A stretch of DNA of 64,000 nucleotides from Sphingobacterium sp. R2 (GCF_040760075.1 NZ_CP142884.1:2170001-2234000); one strand, 5' to 3'. Shown: positions 1 through 9,761, counted from the stretch's first letter. Numbers and translations: made by a program. The notes: generated by a model from the sequence alone, not told the origin.

Positions 1-45
1 TTGGATCTAAAAAAGGAAATTGAAGGAAAAAGACAAAAGTCTTAG
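1..45 (+). CDS. Possible 3' end of an upstream gene (partial)
   Basis: Frame 1 from base 1 is open for 14 codons (LDLKKEIEGKRQKS) and ends with TAG at 43-45. A lysine/glutamate-rich tail is plausible for the end of a protein that starts outside the window. The stretch is too short to assign a family, and the frame could be open by chance. Confidence 0.25.
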   Translation: MDLKKEIEGKRQKS

Positions 46-193
46 CCTTTTTGTGATACAGTGTATTGATGCCTGAATTTTCTTAGCGAGTGCGATCGAA
101 AATAGAAATGAAGAAAATCCTATCTGTAGGACGAACAATAGTGTTAAAAATTATTGAAAAGAAATACAGATTTTAAGAGCAACAGGGAGATGT

Positions 194-598
194 TTAATCA
201 TCTCTTCCTGTTTTCTCAATACCCATGTAAGCATAAGTAATGCTATTCCTGCCATGAGCTGCGGGATTGCCATCCTCATCTAAATTTACAAATACCAGTT
301 TTTCGATCGATAGAATTGTCTTTTTAGATATTTTATTTCGGACTTCACAGCGCATCGTTAAGGATGTTGTTCCAAAATTGATAGCTTCAATGCCGAGTTC
401 TAGAATATCACCTTGTTTTGCTGAGCTTACAAAGTTTATTTCTGAAATAAATTTTGTAACTACTTTTGGGTTCCCAAGTTGAACGATAGCATAGATTACC
501 GCTTCTTCATCTATCCATCGCAGCAATGTTCCTCCAAATAATGTTCCGTTAGGATTTAGGTCTTCGGGTTTGACCCATTTTCTTGTGTAAAAATTCAT
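194..598 (-). CDS. Acyl-CoA thioesterase, hotdog fold (YciA/BACH-like)
   Basis: 134-residue single-domain protein of the hotdog thioesterase superfamily, expected to hydrolyse acyl-CoA thioesters in the cytosol. The N-terminal segment 'PNGTLFGGTLLRWIDEEA' is the usual helix/turn of this family, with the catalytic Asp/Glu in the WIDEEA helix. Length fits a single hotdog unit. A second, 180-residue hotdog protein lies at 39849-40391. The stop codon falls in the loop of an imperfect hairpin (about 181-216) that could end the transcript. Substrate chain length cannot be read from sequence. Confidence 0.85.
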   Translation of the reverse strand: MNFYTRKWVKPEDLNPNGTLFGGTLLRWIDEEAVIYAIVQLGNPKVVTKFISEINFVSSAKQGDILELGIEAINFGTTSLTMRCEVRNKISKKTILSIEKLVFVNLDEDGNPAAHGRNSITYAYMGIEKTGRDD

Positions 599-664
599 TG
601 TGTATAGCTATTTAAGGCAAAGGGGAAAAGTTTCCTTTTCCCCTTGAGTATTTTATATTGACGC

Positions 665-2071
665 CTAAGCGTGTATTGCTCGATTTGCTGTAGCTGCTAG
701 CGCAGCTTCTTTGAGAGCTTCTGTATAGGTTGGGTGCGCATGGCAAATACGTGCGATATCTTCTGCAGATGCGCGGTATTCCATGGCTACCGTAGCCTCA
801 GCAATTATATCTGCGGCTCGTGGACCAATCATATGAATGCCTAATACTTCGTCAGTAGTGGCATCTGCGAGTACTTTTACGAAACCATCAGTATCGCCAG
901 ACGCTTTTGCACGGCCAGAGGCTTTGAAAGAGAATGATCCTGCTTTGTACTTAATACCAGCATCTTTCAATTGTTCTTCGGTTTTTCCGACAGATGCAAC
1001 TTCTGGCCACGTATAAACGACGCCCGGAATCAAATTATAATCAATATGTGGTTTTTGACCTGCGATGTATTCGGCGACGTATACACCTTCGTCTTCAGCT
1101 TTATGGGCCAACATCGCTCCAGTGATTACATCCCCGATAGCGAAGACGCCTTGCACGGCTGTTTCAAGGTGTGCATTAACAGGTATTTTTTTACCTCTTT
1201 CTTCTACAGTAATGCCAATATTTTCTAATCCTAACCCTTCTGAATATGCGGTACGGCCAACCGCTACGATGCAATAGTCGCCCTCTAAAGTAATTTCTTG
1301 TCCCTTCGGATCCTCTGCAGTTACTTTGACGACATCGCCATTAGCGGAAGCTCCTGTCACTTTATGCCCCAAATAGAACTCCATTCCCAATGATTTTTTC
1401 AAAACACGCTGTAGTTCTTTCCCTAAGCCAGCATCCATCGTGCCGATAATGGATTTTGCAAATTCAACAACAGAAACTTTTGAACCTAAACGGGCATAAA
1501 CTGATCCCAATTCAAGACCAATCACACCTCCACCGATGACAATAAGGTGCTTCGGTATCTCTTTTAGATTAAGTGCTTCTGTAGAAGTAATGATCCTTTT
1601 TTTATCAATTGGCAAAAAAGGCAATGAAGTTGGTTTCGATCCGGTCGCAATAATTACATTTTTACCAGTGATCTGTTCTGTAGAACCATCTGCTTTTGTT
1701 ATTTTGATCGTGTTTTTGTCCACAAATGAACCTACACCCTGAAAACTGTCAATTTTATTCTTTTTGAATAGGAAGGTAATACCGGCAGTATTTTGTGCAA
1801 TGACATCGTCTTTACGAGCAATCATCTTTTCCATATCTACTTTCAGGTCATTCAAACTGATGCCGAATGTATCAAAATTGTGCGCAGCATTGTGGTAATG
1901 CTCCGAAGCATCTAAAAGCGCTTTAGAAGGAATACATCCAACGTTAAGACAAGTACCACCAAATGTGCTATATTTTTCGATAACAGCTGTTTTTAATCCT
2001 AATTGGGCACAACGGATAGCTCCTACATATCCACCTGGACCACTTCCGATTACAATTACGTCGTATTGCAT
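665..2071 (-). CDS. lpdA: Dihydrolipoyl dehydrogenase (E3)
   Basis: 468-residue FAD flavoprotein that reoxidises dihydrolipoamide with NAD+ in 2-oxo-acid dehydrogenase complexes and the glycine cleavage system. Visible: N-terminal FAD motif GSGPGGYVGAIRCAQLG, redox disulfide GGTCLNVGCIPSKALL, NAD-binding GGGVIGLELGSVYARLG, second FAD motif FAIGDV, and the C-terminal HAHPTYTEALKEAA with the catalytic His. Length is normal. No E1 or E2 gene is adjacent, so this copy stands alone. A TAAATTTG box lies 27 bases upstream of the ATG. Confidence 0.97.
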   Translation of the reverse strand: MQYDVIVIGSGPGGYVGAIRCAQLGLKTAVIEKYSTFGGTCLNVGCIPSKALLDASEHYHNAAHNFDTFGISLNDLKVDMEKMIARKDDVIAQNTAGITFLFKKNKIDSFQGVGSFVDKNTIKITKADGSTEQITGKNVIIATGSKPTSLPFLPIDKKRIITSTEALNLKEIPKHLIVIGGGVIGLELGSVYARLGSKVSVVEFAKSIIGTMDAGLGKELQRVLKKSLGMEFYLGHKVTGASANGDVVKVTAEDPKGQEITLEGDYCIVAVGRTAYSEGLGLENIGITVEERGKKIPVNAHLETAVQGVFAIGDVITGAMLAHKAEDEGVYVAEYIAGQKPHIDYNLIPGVVYTWPEVASVGKTEEQLKDAGIKYKAGSFSFKASGRAKASGDTDGFVKVLADATTDEVLGIHMIGPRAADIIAEATVAMEYRASAEDIARICHAHPTYTEALKEAALAATANRAIHA

Positions 2072-2097
2072 TGTTTACGTTTTATTTTTTTGTACCA

Positions 2098-2105
2098 CAA
2101 ATTTA
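2098..2105 (-). promoter_or_regulatory. Candidate -7 promoter box of lpdA
   Basis: On the minus strand the bases read TAAATTTG, an exact match to the Bacteroidota -7 consensus TAnnTTTG, 27 bases ahead of the lpdA ATG. A TTTTG further upstream (2130-2134) sits about 24 bases away, slightly longer than the usual -33/-7 spacing, so the -33 element is less certain. Confidence 0.5.
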
Positions 2106-2240
2106 ATGATTATTAACGGGATAGGAAATCAAAACTTACGATTTGTGACTAAAGCGCCTTACTTTACATTTATTTGATAAACAGAGAGAAATTATACACC
2201 ATAACGGAAATGATAGGCTTTTGGGAGAGAAGATAAATAA

Positions 2241-2269
2241 AAAAGGTATTCATCTTTTGAATACCTTTT
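2241..2269 (-). terminator. Rho-independent terminator after the azurin gene
   Basis: Inverted repeat AAAAGGTATTCA / TGAATACCTTTT with a short loop, just past the stop of the azurin-like gene at 2282. In minus-strand sense the stem runs into a T-rich tail. It separates the azurin gene from lpdA downstream. Confidence 0.8.
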
Positions 2270-2281
2270 CTTATCTGGTGA

Positions 2282-2815
2282 TTATTCTGCAACAATTTTA
2301 CCTTGCATGACACCATAGTGACCAGGGAAGCTACAGATAAAGGTATAGACTCCTTTTTCGAGTGTAAACGTGATTTTATCAGTTTCTCCAGGTCCCAGCA
2401 ATTTGGTGTGGGCTACAATTGACGATAAAGCCGATTTTGGGATATATTCGTCTGCAGCAGCTGCAGCAGCTTCAGCACCAAAAGTGGGCAGATCAACTCC
2501 TGGTTTTAGGATAACTACATTGTGCCCCATAGACTCTTTAGGCATTGTACCCGCATTTTTGAAAGATAATTCAACAGGTTCGCCAGCTTTCACACGGAAT
2601 AAATCCTTGTCAAATTTCATTTGATCATTACCTTCTAAAGATAGGCTGTTGGAAATAGCAACGTTTTCAATACCAGGTACTGTTTCTGTTGCTTGGCTTT
2701 CTGTCGAAGTTGCCGCTTCTGTACTTGTTGATTTTTCAGACTTGTCACTGTTTCCACCGCAAGAGGCAATTGATAAAGCAACTGCAACTGCTGGTATCAT
2801 AAAAAGTTTTTTCAT
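2282..2815 (-). CDS. Azurin-like cupredoxin lipoprotein
   Basis: 177 residues. The N-terminus is a lipoprotein signal (hydrophobic run then SIASC, lipidated Cys about 19), followed by a Ser/Thr/Glu linker (about 20-48) and a cupredoxin domain. Type-1 copper ligands are visible: His98 (GHNVV), Cys161 and His166 (CSFPGH), and Met170 (GVMQG). It should be a periplasm-facing, membrane-anchored small electron carrier. The alanine-rich stretch at about 114-121 is an unusual loop. It is alone between two non-related units, so its redox partner is not evident. Confidence 0.93.
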   Translation of the reverse strand: MKKLFMIPAVAVALSIASCGGNSDKSEKSTSTEAATSTESQATETVPGIENVAISNSLSLEGNDQMKFDKDLFRVKAGEPVELSFKNAGTMPKESMGHNVVILKPGVDLPTFGAEAAAAAADEYIPKSALSSIVAHTKLLGPGETDKITFTLEKGVYTFICSFPGHYGVMQGKIVAE

Positions 2816-2992
2816 TTGAATGATTGTTTGTTTATCTTATATTTGTTATAGGCATTTCCACTGCCTTCAGCGGTTTAGTGATGAAGTTAGTATAAACTTT
2901 GACCCCTTTCTGGATATACGTTCATGACAAACAACATCAATACATATTGTTCATGTTCTAAAAGTAATCAATTCATTGATAAATTGAAACTA

Positions 2993-4594
2993 TCATTTCA
3001 TTTTTGACAATAAAGTATCAATTGTTTTATAGAGCTTGATCGGATCGAATGGCTTTCCAACAACTTCATTTGCTCCAGCATCAAGAGCTTCCTGTTGTTC
3101 GGCTTGCAGCACAGAAGCCGAAATCGAAATGATGGGCATATTGGCTATTACCGGATTTGTGTTTCGACGTATTTCCTTAATTGCTTCAAAACCGCTCATC
3201 AATGGCATATGTGCATCCATAAATACCAGGTCGATTTTTTTCTTATTAATCTCTTCTAGGGCAATAAGACCGTTGGTTGCTAAAGTAATATTGCAATTCC
3301 AGCTTTTGAGGATATTCGCCAGCATGAAACTGTTCAATTCGTTGTCTTCAGCAATTAGAACCATTGGGAAATTGAACTTCGGTAATTCTGTGTAGAGTAC
3401 TTGGGTTTCTTTCTTTACAGGCTTATCTTTGATTTTGTCAAAATTACATTCAAATGAAAACACGCTACCCTTCCCGTATTCACTTGAGGCGAAGACTTGA
3501 CCGTTGAGCAGTGCAGCAATGCGTTTTACGATGGCGAGCCCTAATCCTGTACCTCCAAATTTTTTGGTTATGCTATCCTCGCCCTGTTCAAAAGCAATAA
3601 ATATTTTTTCAAGGGCATCTTCTGCAATGCCAATTCCTGTATCGATCACCTGAAACCGTAAGCAAATATTGTGGGTATCTTCCGATAGGAGCTGGATTTT
3701 TAAGAGGACAGCGCCTTCAGCGGTAAATTTGAAACTGTTGGAAATGAAATTCGTCAATATTTGTTTCAATCGCAATGGATCTGTCAGAAAATAACTTGTA
3801 ATGCGATCGTCGACATCAATTGAAAAATTCAGTCCTTTGTAATTGGCTTTATCAATAAAGAGATTGTTTAGGTCGTCTATGATATCATGCACTGATGTGG
3901 ATTCCATATTTAGCTTCATCATTCCTGAGTCAACCTTGGAAAGATCTAGTATGTCGTTGATGATATTCAGCAAATTTTGCGATGCAGAGTCCAGTTTATT
4001 GATCCAATTTTCTTGCTCTAAGGTAAGCTGGGAGTTTTTTAGCATCTGTGTAATCCCCATAATACCATTAATAGGAGTACGAATCTCATGGCTCATATTG
4101 GCTAAAAATGTTTCCTTAGATTTCCTGGCAAGGTCGGCCTCCTCTTTCGCTTTAAGAATAGTTTGCTTAGATTCCTCTAAAGCAATGTTTTTTTCTTTAA
4201 TTTCTTGCTGGATCAGGAGTTGCTGAACGAAAGATTTTACTTTTGCTATAGTGGCTTCTGGATTAAGAGGCTTATACAGATAATCTACAGCTCCGCTATT
4301 GAGCCCCTGTATGAGGTATTTATCTTCTTTAGAAATAGCCGTTACCATAATTGTGATGATATGGTTAGTTTTCGGATTATTCTTTAGAAAGGAAACAAAT
4401 TCAAAACCATTGATGTCCGGCATCTGAACGTCCACGAGCGCTAAATCAATTTGCTCCTTCCAACAAATTTTTAAAGCGTCGTTGGGATCTGTACTTGATA
4501 CTATATTTATATTTTCTATATCTTCCAACAGGGCTGTTAGACTGATAATGTTTTCAATTTTATCATCAACAATCAATATATTTATCTTCTTCAT
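2993..4594 (-). CDS. Response regulator / hybrid histidine kinase (REC-HisKA-HATPase-REC)
   Basis: 533-residue soluble kinase with no membrane segment. Order: receiver domain (about 1-120; DDK start, phospho-acceptor Asp in LVDVQMPD), short coiled coil (about 125-165), HisKA with FLANMSHEIRTPINGIMG, HATPase_c (about 270-390, GGTGLGLAIVKR), and a C-terminal receiver (about 410-530, VFMDAHMPLMSG). An N-terminal receiver suggests it is fed by the upstream hybrid kinase and then signals on by phosphotransfer. It is last in a four-gene minus-strand operon with a CheB, a CheR and a large kinase. No DNA-binding domain, so the final output is unknown. Confidence 0.92.
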   Translation of the reverse strand: MKKINILIVDDKIENIISLTALLEDIENINIVSSTDPNDALKICWKEQIDLALVDVQMPDINGFEFVSFLKNNPKTNHIITIMVTAISKEDKYLIQGLNSGAVDYLYKPLNPEATIAKVKSFVQQLLIQQEIKEKNIALEESKQTILKAKEEADLARKSKETFLANMSHEIRTPINGIMGITQMLKNSQLTLEQENWINKLDSASQNLLNIINDILDLSKVDSGMMKLNMESTSVHDIIDDLNNLFIDKANYKGLNFSIDVDDRITSYFLTDPLRLKQILTNFISNSFKFTAEGAVLLKIQLLSEDTHNICLRFQVIDTGIGIAEDALEKIFIAFEQGEDSITKKFGGTGLGLAIVKRIAALLNGQVFASSEYGKGSVFSFECNFDKIKDKPVKKETQVLYTELPKFNFPMVLIAEDNELNSFMLANILKSWNCNITLATNGLIALEEINKKKIDLVFMDAHMPLMSGFEAIKEIRRNTNPVIANMPIISISASVLQAEQQEALDAGANEVVGKPFDPIKLYKTIDTLLSKMK

Positions 4595-4615
4595 TACAGC
4601 AAATCTAAATACAAT

Positions 4616-5176
4616 TTATGTCAACTGCTTGATGTAATCTTTAATTTCTTGAATGGTCAAAATACCTTCTTGTGCTCCAAGTTGAATAGCTGCTTCGGGC
4701 ATGACGGGAACTTCAGCAGTTGTAGGATCTTGTACAAAAGTTTTTCCTCCGTATCGTTTTATCATGAGCAATCCTTGTGCGCCATCTTGATTCGCTCCCG
4801 AGAACAATATAGCAATGCAGTTTTCTCTATATACTTCAGCTACAGACTCAAAAGTTACATCAATAGAAGGTCTTGAGTATTGAACAGGTTCAGAGATATC
4901 CAAAGAAAAACTATAATCTGGTTCAACTAATAGATGATAACCAGCAGGTGCAAAGTAAATGGTGCCATTTTCTATTGCTTCTTTATCATCAGCAGTCTTT
5001 ATTTTTTGAACGAGCGCTTTGGAGAGTGTTTCTTCGATAGTAGAAGCGTATTTAGGATTTCTGTGTACAATGACAATAACGGGTATGCGTATAGGGTGTT
5101 CCAATGATTTAAGAATGTTTAGAATCACACTAAAGCCACCTGCTGAGCCTGCTAACAAAAGAATCTTTCTTTCCAT
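4616..5176 (-). CDS. CheB-type methylesterase, stand-alone catalytic domain
   Basis: 186 residues covering only the CheB esterase domain; the receiver domain of classical CheB is absent. The triad is visible: Ser11 in AGSAGGF, His38 in VHRNP, Asp131 in SGANQDGAQG. Classical CheB hydrolyses glutamyl methyl esters and deamidates glutamines on chemoreceptors. No receptor, CheA or CheW gene is nearby, and the neighbours are a CheR and two hybrid kinases, so the substrate is probably not a normal chemoreceptor. It lies 6 bases after cheR. Confidence 0.92.
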   Translation of the reverse strand: MERKILLLAGSAGGFSVILNILKSLEHPIRIPVIVIVHRNPKYASTIEETLSKALVQKIKTADDKEAIENGTIYFAPAGYHLLVEPDYSFSLDISEPVQYSRPSIDVTFESVAEVYRENCIAILFSGANQDGAQGLLMIKRYGGKTFVQDPTTAEVPVMPEAAIQLGAQEGILTIQEIKDYIKQLT

Positions 5177-5182
5177 TTCCTA

Positions 5183-6022
5183 TTACCCAATTTTTTGGTA
5201 AATATTGTGTTTTTTGTTTACAATCTTAAATTTGGAAGCATCTTTATAGTTGATCAGAGATTCCTTCGCCCCCAAACAGAGAAAACCTAGGTGACAGAGT
5301 GAATAATAGAATAAATCCAAGACTTTATTTTGCAACGCAGTATCAAAATAAATCAATACATTGCGACAGGTAATCATCTGAAATTCATTAAAAACTCCAT
5401 CGGATACTAAACTATGTATAGAGAAAAGGATATTTCTTTTGAGACTATTATTAATTGTCGCGGCATTGTACATGGCTGTATAGTAATCCGACAATGAGTT
5501 TTTGGGCTCTGTTTTGATAAAGTTTTCCGAGTATTCTTTCACTTTTCCAAGAGAATAAATACCGCGTTTTGCTTTTTCTAGCACTTTCCCATTAATATCA
5601 GTACCATAGATGAATGCACGTTGGTAAAGAGTTGCTTCTTCCAACAATATGGCTAGCGAATAGACTTCTTCACCCGTCGAACAACCTGCGCTCCAAATTT
5701 TAATATGGGGATAAGTTGCAAGATAGGGGAACACCTCCGTTTTGACAGCTTTATAAAAATCTGGATCCCTAAACATTTCTGTGACATTTACGGTGATTTC
5801 CTGGAGAAAATAGGTGCTGAATCCGGGTTGGTTGATCAAATTGGATTTCAATTCCTGTAGATTAAATTTATTGAGTTCCATAATTCTCGTTACACGTCTT
5901 TTGAGAGATGCTCTGGTATAGCCAGATACATCATACCCGTGGAGATTTTTGACTACATCAATAATTTCTTCTAACTCTTCAAAATTGATCATTGTCACAT
6001 TTTTAACGGTTAACTCAGCCAT
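5183..6022 (-). CDS. CheR-type protein-glutamate methyltransferase
   Basis: 279 residues, normal for CheR. The N-terminal helical domain (about 12-75) is followed by the SAM-binding domain with WSAGCSTGEEVYSLAI and the conserved ITCRNVLIYF. It transfers methyl groups from SAM to glutamate side chains. The first ATG overlaps the end of the upstream kinase by 13 bases; an in-frame ATG (MINFEE) at 5992 is an alternative start without overlap. It is coupled to a CheB downstream and a hybrid kinase upstream. Confidence 0.92.
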   Translation of the reverse strand: MAELTVKNVTMINFEELEEIIDVVKNLHGYDVSGYTRASLKRRVTRIMELNKFNLQELKSNLINQPGFSTYFLQEITVNVTEMFRDPDFYKAVKTEVFPYLATYPHIKIWSAGCSTGEEVYSLAILLEEATLYQRAFIYGTDINGKVLEKAKRGIYSLGKVKEYSENFIKTEPKNSLSDYYTAMYNAATINNSLKRNILFSIHSLVSDGVFNEFQMITCRNVLIYFDTALQNKVLDLFYYSLCHLGFLCLGAKESLINYKDASKFKIVNKKHNIYQKIG

Positions 6023-9000
6023 ACACGCATTAAGGATATTAATTTGTCTACGTCAACCGGTTTACTAATATAATCGTTTGCGCCAACAGCAATTGTCTTT
6101 TCGCGATCACCTTTCATTGCTTTTGCTGTTACAGCAATAATAGGAAGATTCGCAAATTTTTTGTTTGCTCTTATTTTTCCAATAGCCTCATAACCATCCA
6201 TGACAGGCATCATAATGTCCATTAACACAAGATCGATCTGGTCATTTCGTTCAAGAATATCCAATGCCTCCTGACCATTGTTGGCAATCTCAATCTTCAT
6301 ATCATAACTTTCAAACGCTGTACTTAGGGCAAAAATATTCCGCATATCGTCATCTGCTAGTAGTACTGTTTTGGAAGCTAAATTGTTCTCAGCAATTACA
6401 GAGCTTCCAGCGTTGTTGAACATGGTGTATTCGTGATTGTTGCTACGAATTTTATTTAAGAATAAATTTACCTCATCAATCAGACGGTTATTTGATTTAG
6501 CCGACTTGAGAACCATGGCTTGGCTATGGTGGAGTATTTCAGAAGTCTGCTCTGTACTAAGTTCCATTGCCGTATTGATGATAATCGGTAGATTCTTAAA
6601 TTGATTGTTCGATTTGATTTCGTTCAGGAGTTCAATCCCTGATCGGTCTGGGAGATTTAAGTCCATAATGATACAATCAAATGATTTCTCCTGATTCAAT
6701 AAATCGAGCGCTTGTCCTGCATTGAAGGCCTGAAAGATTTGAATATGTTGTTCTTCCAAAGATTGTTTGATAAAATCGCTTTGGATTTCTTGATCTTCCA
6801 CCAGAAGAATTTTTTTCAATGGATGACTTGTTGATGCCTTTATTTTTAAGAAAGTTTCGGCCAGTGATTCTTCTGACACTGGTTTGGACATAAAGCCGAT
6901 GGCTCCAGCAGAAATAGGTTCATCATGTAAAAATGTTCCTGCCGACATCATGTGTACTGGAATATCCTTGGTATTATCATTTTTTTTGAGGTTACGAAGT
7001 ACTTCCCAACCATCCATTTTGGGCAACATAATATCTAGTATTACTGCAGCAGGTAGTAAATTTTCAGCTTTTTGTAAGCCATCTTTTCCATCATAGCTGA
7101 TGTAGACATCATAGCCATTTTGCTCGGCGTAGTCTTTTAAAATATCTGCAAAAATAAAGTCGTCCTCAATAATCAGCAATTTATTGTTTTTTCCATCGTT
7201 TTCTATCCTTTGAATTTTTGTAGTGACAGGAGTTTCATTCGGCATTGGCGGCGGATAATTATTTTCATTGTCGATAGATGATACTTTTACTAACGGGGTT
7301 TGGATTTCCTGTTCTAGCGGAATGCTAAAAGTGAAGACGCTACCCTCACCGATTTTGCTGGATAAGGTTATTTTCCCTTTCAATAAATTGGCGATTTCCC
7401 GACAGATCGATAAACCTAAACCAGTGCCACCATATTTACGGCTTGTTGAACCATCTTCCTGTTTAAAAGCATCGAAGATAAGCTCTTGTTTTTCCGGGGC
7501 GATTCCAATACCGTTATCTCTGACGGTAAAAATAAGATTTTGTGTGTCAGCTTTTATTCCAAAAAAAACTTCTCCTCTTTCACCTGTAAACTTAAATGCA
7601 TTCGATAACAAATTCTTAATGACCTGTTGTATACGATGCTCATCACCAACAAATTCTTGTGGAGCATTTGAGTCTACGTCAAGTAGGAAGTGGATAGTTT
7701 TTGATGCTGCGGTATCGTTGAAAAAATCTTTAATATAATTTACGAGATCGTTGGTGCTGATACGTTCTTTTTGGACTTCAACTTTACCGGATTCAATTTT
7801 TGCCAGATCCAACAATTCATTGATTAAATGTAGTAGATCTGAACCTGCACTATGAATAACAGAAGCATATTTTATTTGATCCTCATTGAGGTTTTTCTTT
7901 TTGTTATCCTGAAGTAATTTGGCCAGAATGAGAATACTATTAAGGGGTGTCCGCAGTTCATGGCTCATATTGGCCATAAATTCAGATTTATACTTGCTAG
8001 ATAGCTCTACTTCCTCTATTTTTTGCGCTATCGCCTGACGGGCTTTTTCCAGATCTTCGTTTTGGGCGAAGAGTAATTTCGCTTTCTCATCCAACTCATT
8101 ATTCGTTTGGATAAGTTCTTCTTGCTGCACTCTAAGTTCTTCTTCTGAGGCTTCTAACAAATGTGTTTTATGTATTAGCTCTTCATTGGTTGTTCTCAAC
8201 TCTTCCTGTTGAGTCTCCAGTTCTTCGGTTTGTTGTTGAAGCTCCTCATAAAGATCCGCAAGCTTTCCATGCGTTTGGGCTACTTTAATAATAACGGCAA
8301 TGTTATCTTTTACTTTATTTAAAAAGCTAAACCGCAGTTTTTCGTCTTTCTTATTAATAACGGGGCAGCATATCTCCATGATACCGACACAATGTTTTTC
8401 ATAAGAAAAAGGAATAATATAAATCTCAGTGTCTACCCGATCTGCCAATGAGGTTTCTAATAAAAGGTGCTTGTTGTTGATATCTTTAATTTTAACAACT
8501 TCATGATTGTTTGCAACTTCGCCTAATATACCGTCATTTTCCTTAAATGTTTGTTTGATATATTGTTTTGCGGAAATGCCGATTTTGTGGCAAAGCTGAT
8601 ATTCCTGATAATTGTCGTCGAAAATATAAACTGTTCCGCCTAGTGCTCTAGTCGACGAGGCAATAGCGTGTAGACTTATTTCAGCAATTTTCTTGTCTGT
8701 ATAATCTCCACGTAACTGTTCATCGATGCTACTGATTGCATTCAAAATCCAATTATCATTATTTGTTTGTTCCTGCAATAGTTGAAGACTGCTGTTAGAC
8801 TCCTGTTGACTTTTCACGGTCGCCCTTAGAAATCTTGAGATAGAAGAAATCTTGGAAAGGATATAGAAGAATCCACTTAAACCGATAGCAATGAACAGGT
8901 AGGTAATGTATTGGGCTATTTGCAGGTCGTTTCTAGATTTTTCTAAAAGATCTGCTCGTTGATCCAATAAATCTTTTGATATTAGATTAATCTGGCCCAA

Positions 9001-9441
9001 TATAGAGGCTTTTTGTTCGTGAATGTGATTGGATCTAAATTGAATTTCTCTGGTATCTGCAATATCTTGCTCAAAGTTATAAAATGCTGAAATTTCTTTA
9101 CGTAATATTTCAATTTTGTTCAATTGGAAATGATAGAAATCATCTTTAAGAATTAATGAACGGAGCAGTTCATCGGTTTTTCTTAATTCCAATTTGTAGG
9201 GAATAAATAAAGAAGCATCTTTCTTATTCAGGTAATCAAGTTTGACATCATTTACTTCGTCTACATTTGATTTAATTTCATTAATAGTATTAAATCTATT
9301 TTCGGCGATTTGAACGATAGTTCGCTCGTTATTTAAGTTATGATGCAGCGATATGAAAAAATATAGGGCTGAAAGGAATATAAGCAAAAAAGAAATGATC
9401 ACTCCTAGGGTAATTTGCTTTCTATAGTTTTTTCGATTCAT
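6010..9441 (-). CDS. Large hybrid sensor histidine kinase (TM-GAF-coiled coil-HisKA-HATPase-REC x3)
   Basis: 1143 residues. Two membrane helices (about 9-31 and 178-197) bracket a periplasmic helical sensor region. A GAF domain (about 230-390) follows, then a long Gln/Glu-rich coiled coil (about 395-490; repeated QQEEL/NEEL units), HisKA with FMANMSHELRTPLNSI, HATPase_c (GGTGLGLSICRE), and three receiver domains (Asp in LDIMLPKMDG, MDLNLPDRSG and MDIMMPVMDG). This is the first gene of the signalling operon and probably its sensor. The coiled coil resembles the helical bundles that CheR modifies in receptors, which may explain the adjacent CheR/CheB. The ligand is unknown. Confidence 0.92.
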   Translation of the reverse strand: MNRKNYRKQITLGVIISFLLIFLSALYFFISLHHNLNNERTIVQIAENRFNTINEIKSNVDEVNDVKLDYLNKKDASLFIPYKLELRKTDELLRSLILKDDFYHFQLNKIEILRKEISAFYNFEQDIADTREIQFRSNHIHEQKASILGQINLISKDLLDQRADLLEKSRNDLQIAQYITYLFIAIGLSGFFYILSKISSISRFLRATVKSQQESNSSLQLLQEQTNNDNWILNAISSIDEQLRGDYTDKKIAEISLHAIASSTRALGGTVYIFDDNYQEYQLCHKIGISAKQYIKQTFKENDGILGEVANNHEVVKIKDINNKHLLLETSLADRVDTEIYIIPFSYEKHCVGIMEICCPVINKKDEKLRFSFLNKVKDNIAVIIKVAQTHGKLADLYEELQQQTEELETQQEELRTTNEELIHKTHLLEASEEELRVQQEELIQTNNELDEKAKLLFAQNEDLEKARQAIAQKIEEVELSSKYKSEFMANMSHELRTPLNSILILAKLLQDNKKKNLNEDQIKYASVIHSAGSDLLHLINELLDLAKIESGKVEVQKERISTNDLVNYIKDFFNDTAASKTIHFLLDVDSNAPQEFVGDEHRIQQVIKNLLSNAFKFTGERGEVFFGIKADTQNLIFTVRDNGIGIAPEKQELIFDAFKQEDGSTSRKYGGTGLGLSICREIANLLKGKITLSSKIGEGSVFTFSIPLEQEIQTPLVKVSSIDNENNYPPPMPNETPVTTKIQRIENDGKNNKLLIIEDDFIFADILKDYAEQNGYDVYISYDGKDGLQKAENLLPAAVILDIMLPKMDGWEVLRNLKKNDNTKDIPVHMMSAGTFLHDEPISAGAIGFMSKPVSEESLAETFLKIKASTSHPLKKILLVEDQEIQSDFIKQSLEEQHIQIFQAFNAGQALDLLNQEKSFDCIIMDLNLPDRSGIELLNEIKSNNQFKNLPIIINTAMELSTEQTSEILHHSQAMVLKSAKSNNRLIDEVNLFLNKIRSNNHEYTMFNNAGSSVIAENNLASKTVLLADDDMRNIFALSTAFESYDMKIEIANNGQEALDILERNDQIDLVLMDIMMPVMDGYEAIGKIRANKKFANLPIIAVTAKAMKGDREKTIAVGANDYISKPVDVDKLISLMRVWLS

Positions 9442-9723
9442 GTGAGAATGAGTTTATCGTTTTACTTTTCTGTAGGTAATGTTTTTTGATTGTACCTGGG
9501 GAAAAAGATATATGTAAAATAACAAAAAAACTTGCTATTAATCAAAAGCTGGAATAGAAACAGCGCTATAGAAAATTCCAGAGGCATACCAAATGCATCA
9601 ATGCCAAACACGACAGCCGTTTTTTCTTACCGATGTGTAGCATGGCATGTTTGCGTCTTATTTTTTAGTTCCATCATACGCAGATCAAGCGGTGTCCAAA
9701 TCCGCCCTTTTAACATTGCTTGT

Positions 9724-9761
9724 TCAGTGCTCGTTCAGTACTTCTTCACTGATTACTCAGT
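9724..9761. repeat. Short tandem repeat with 11-base period
   Basis: TCAGT occurs at 9724, 9735 and 9757, with a one-base variant TCACT at 9746, each exactly 11 bases apart. On the minus strand the units read ACTGAGTAATC, AGTGAAGAAGT, ACTGAACGAGC, ACTGAACAAGC. The period is close to one helical turn. No function is assigned. Confidence 0.7.
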
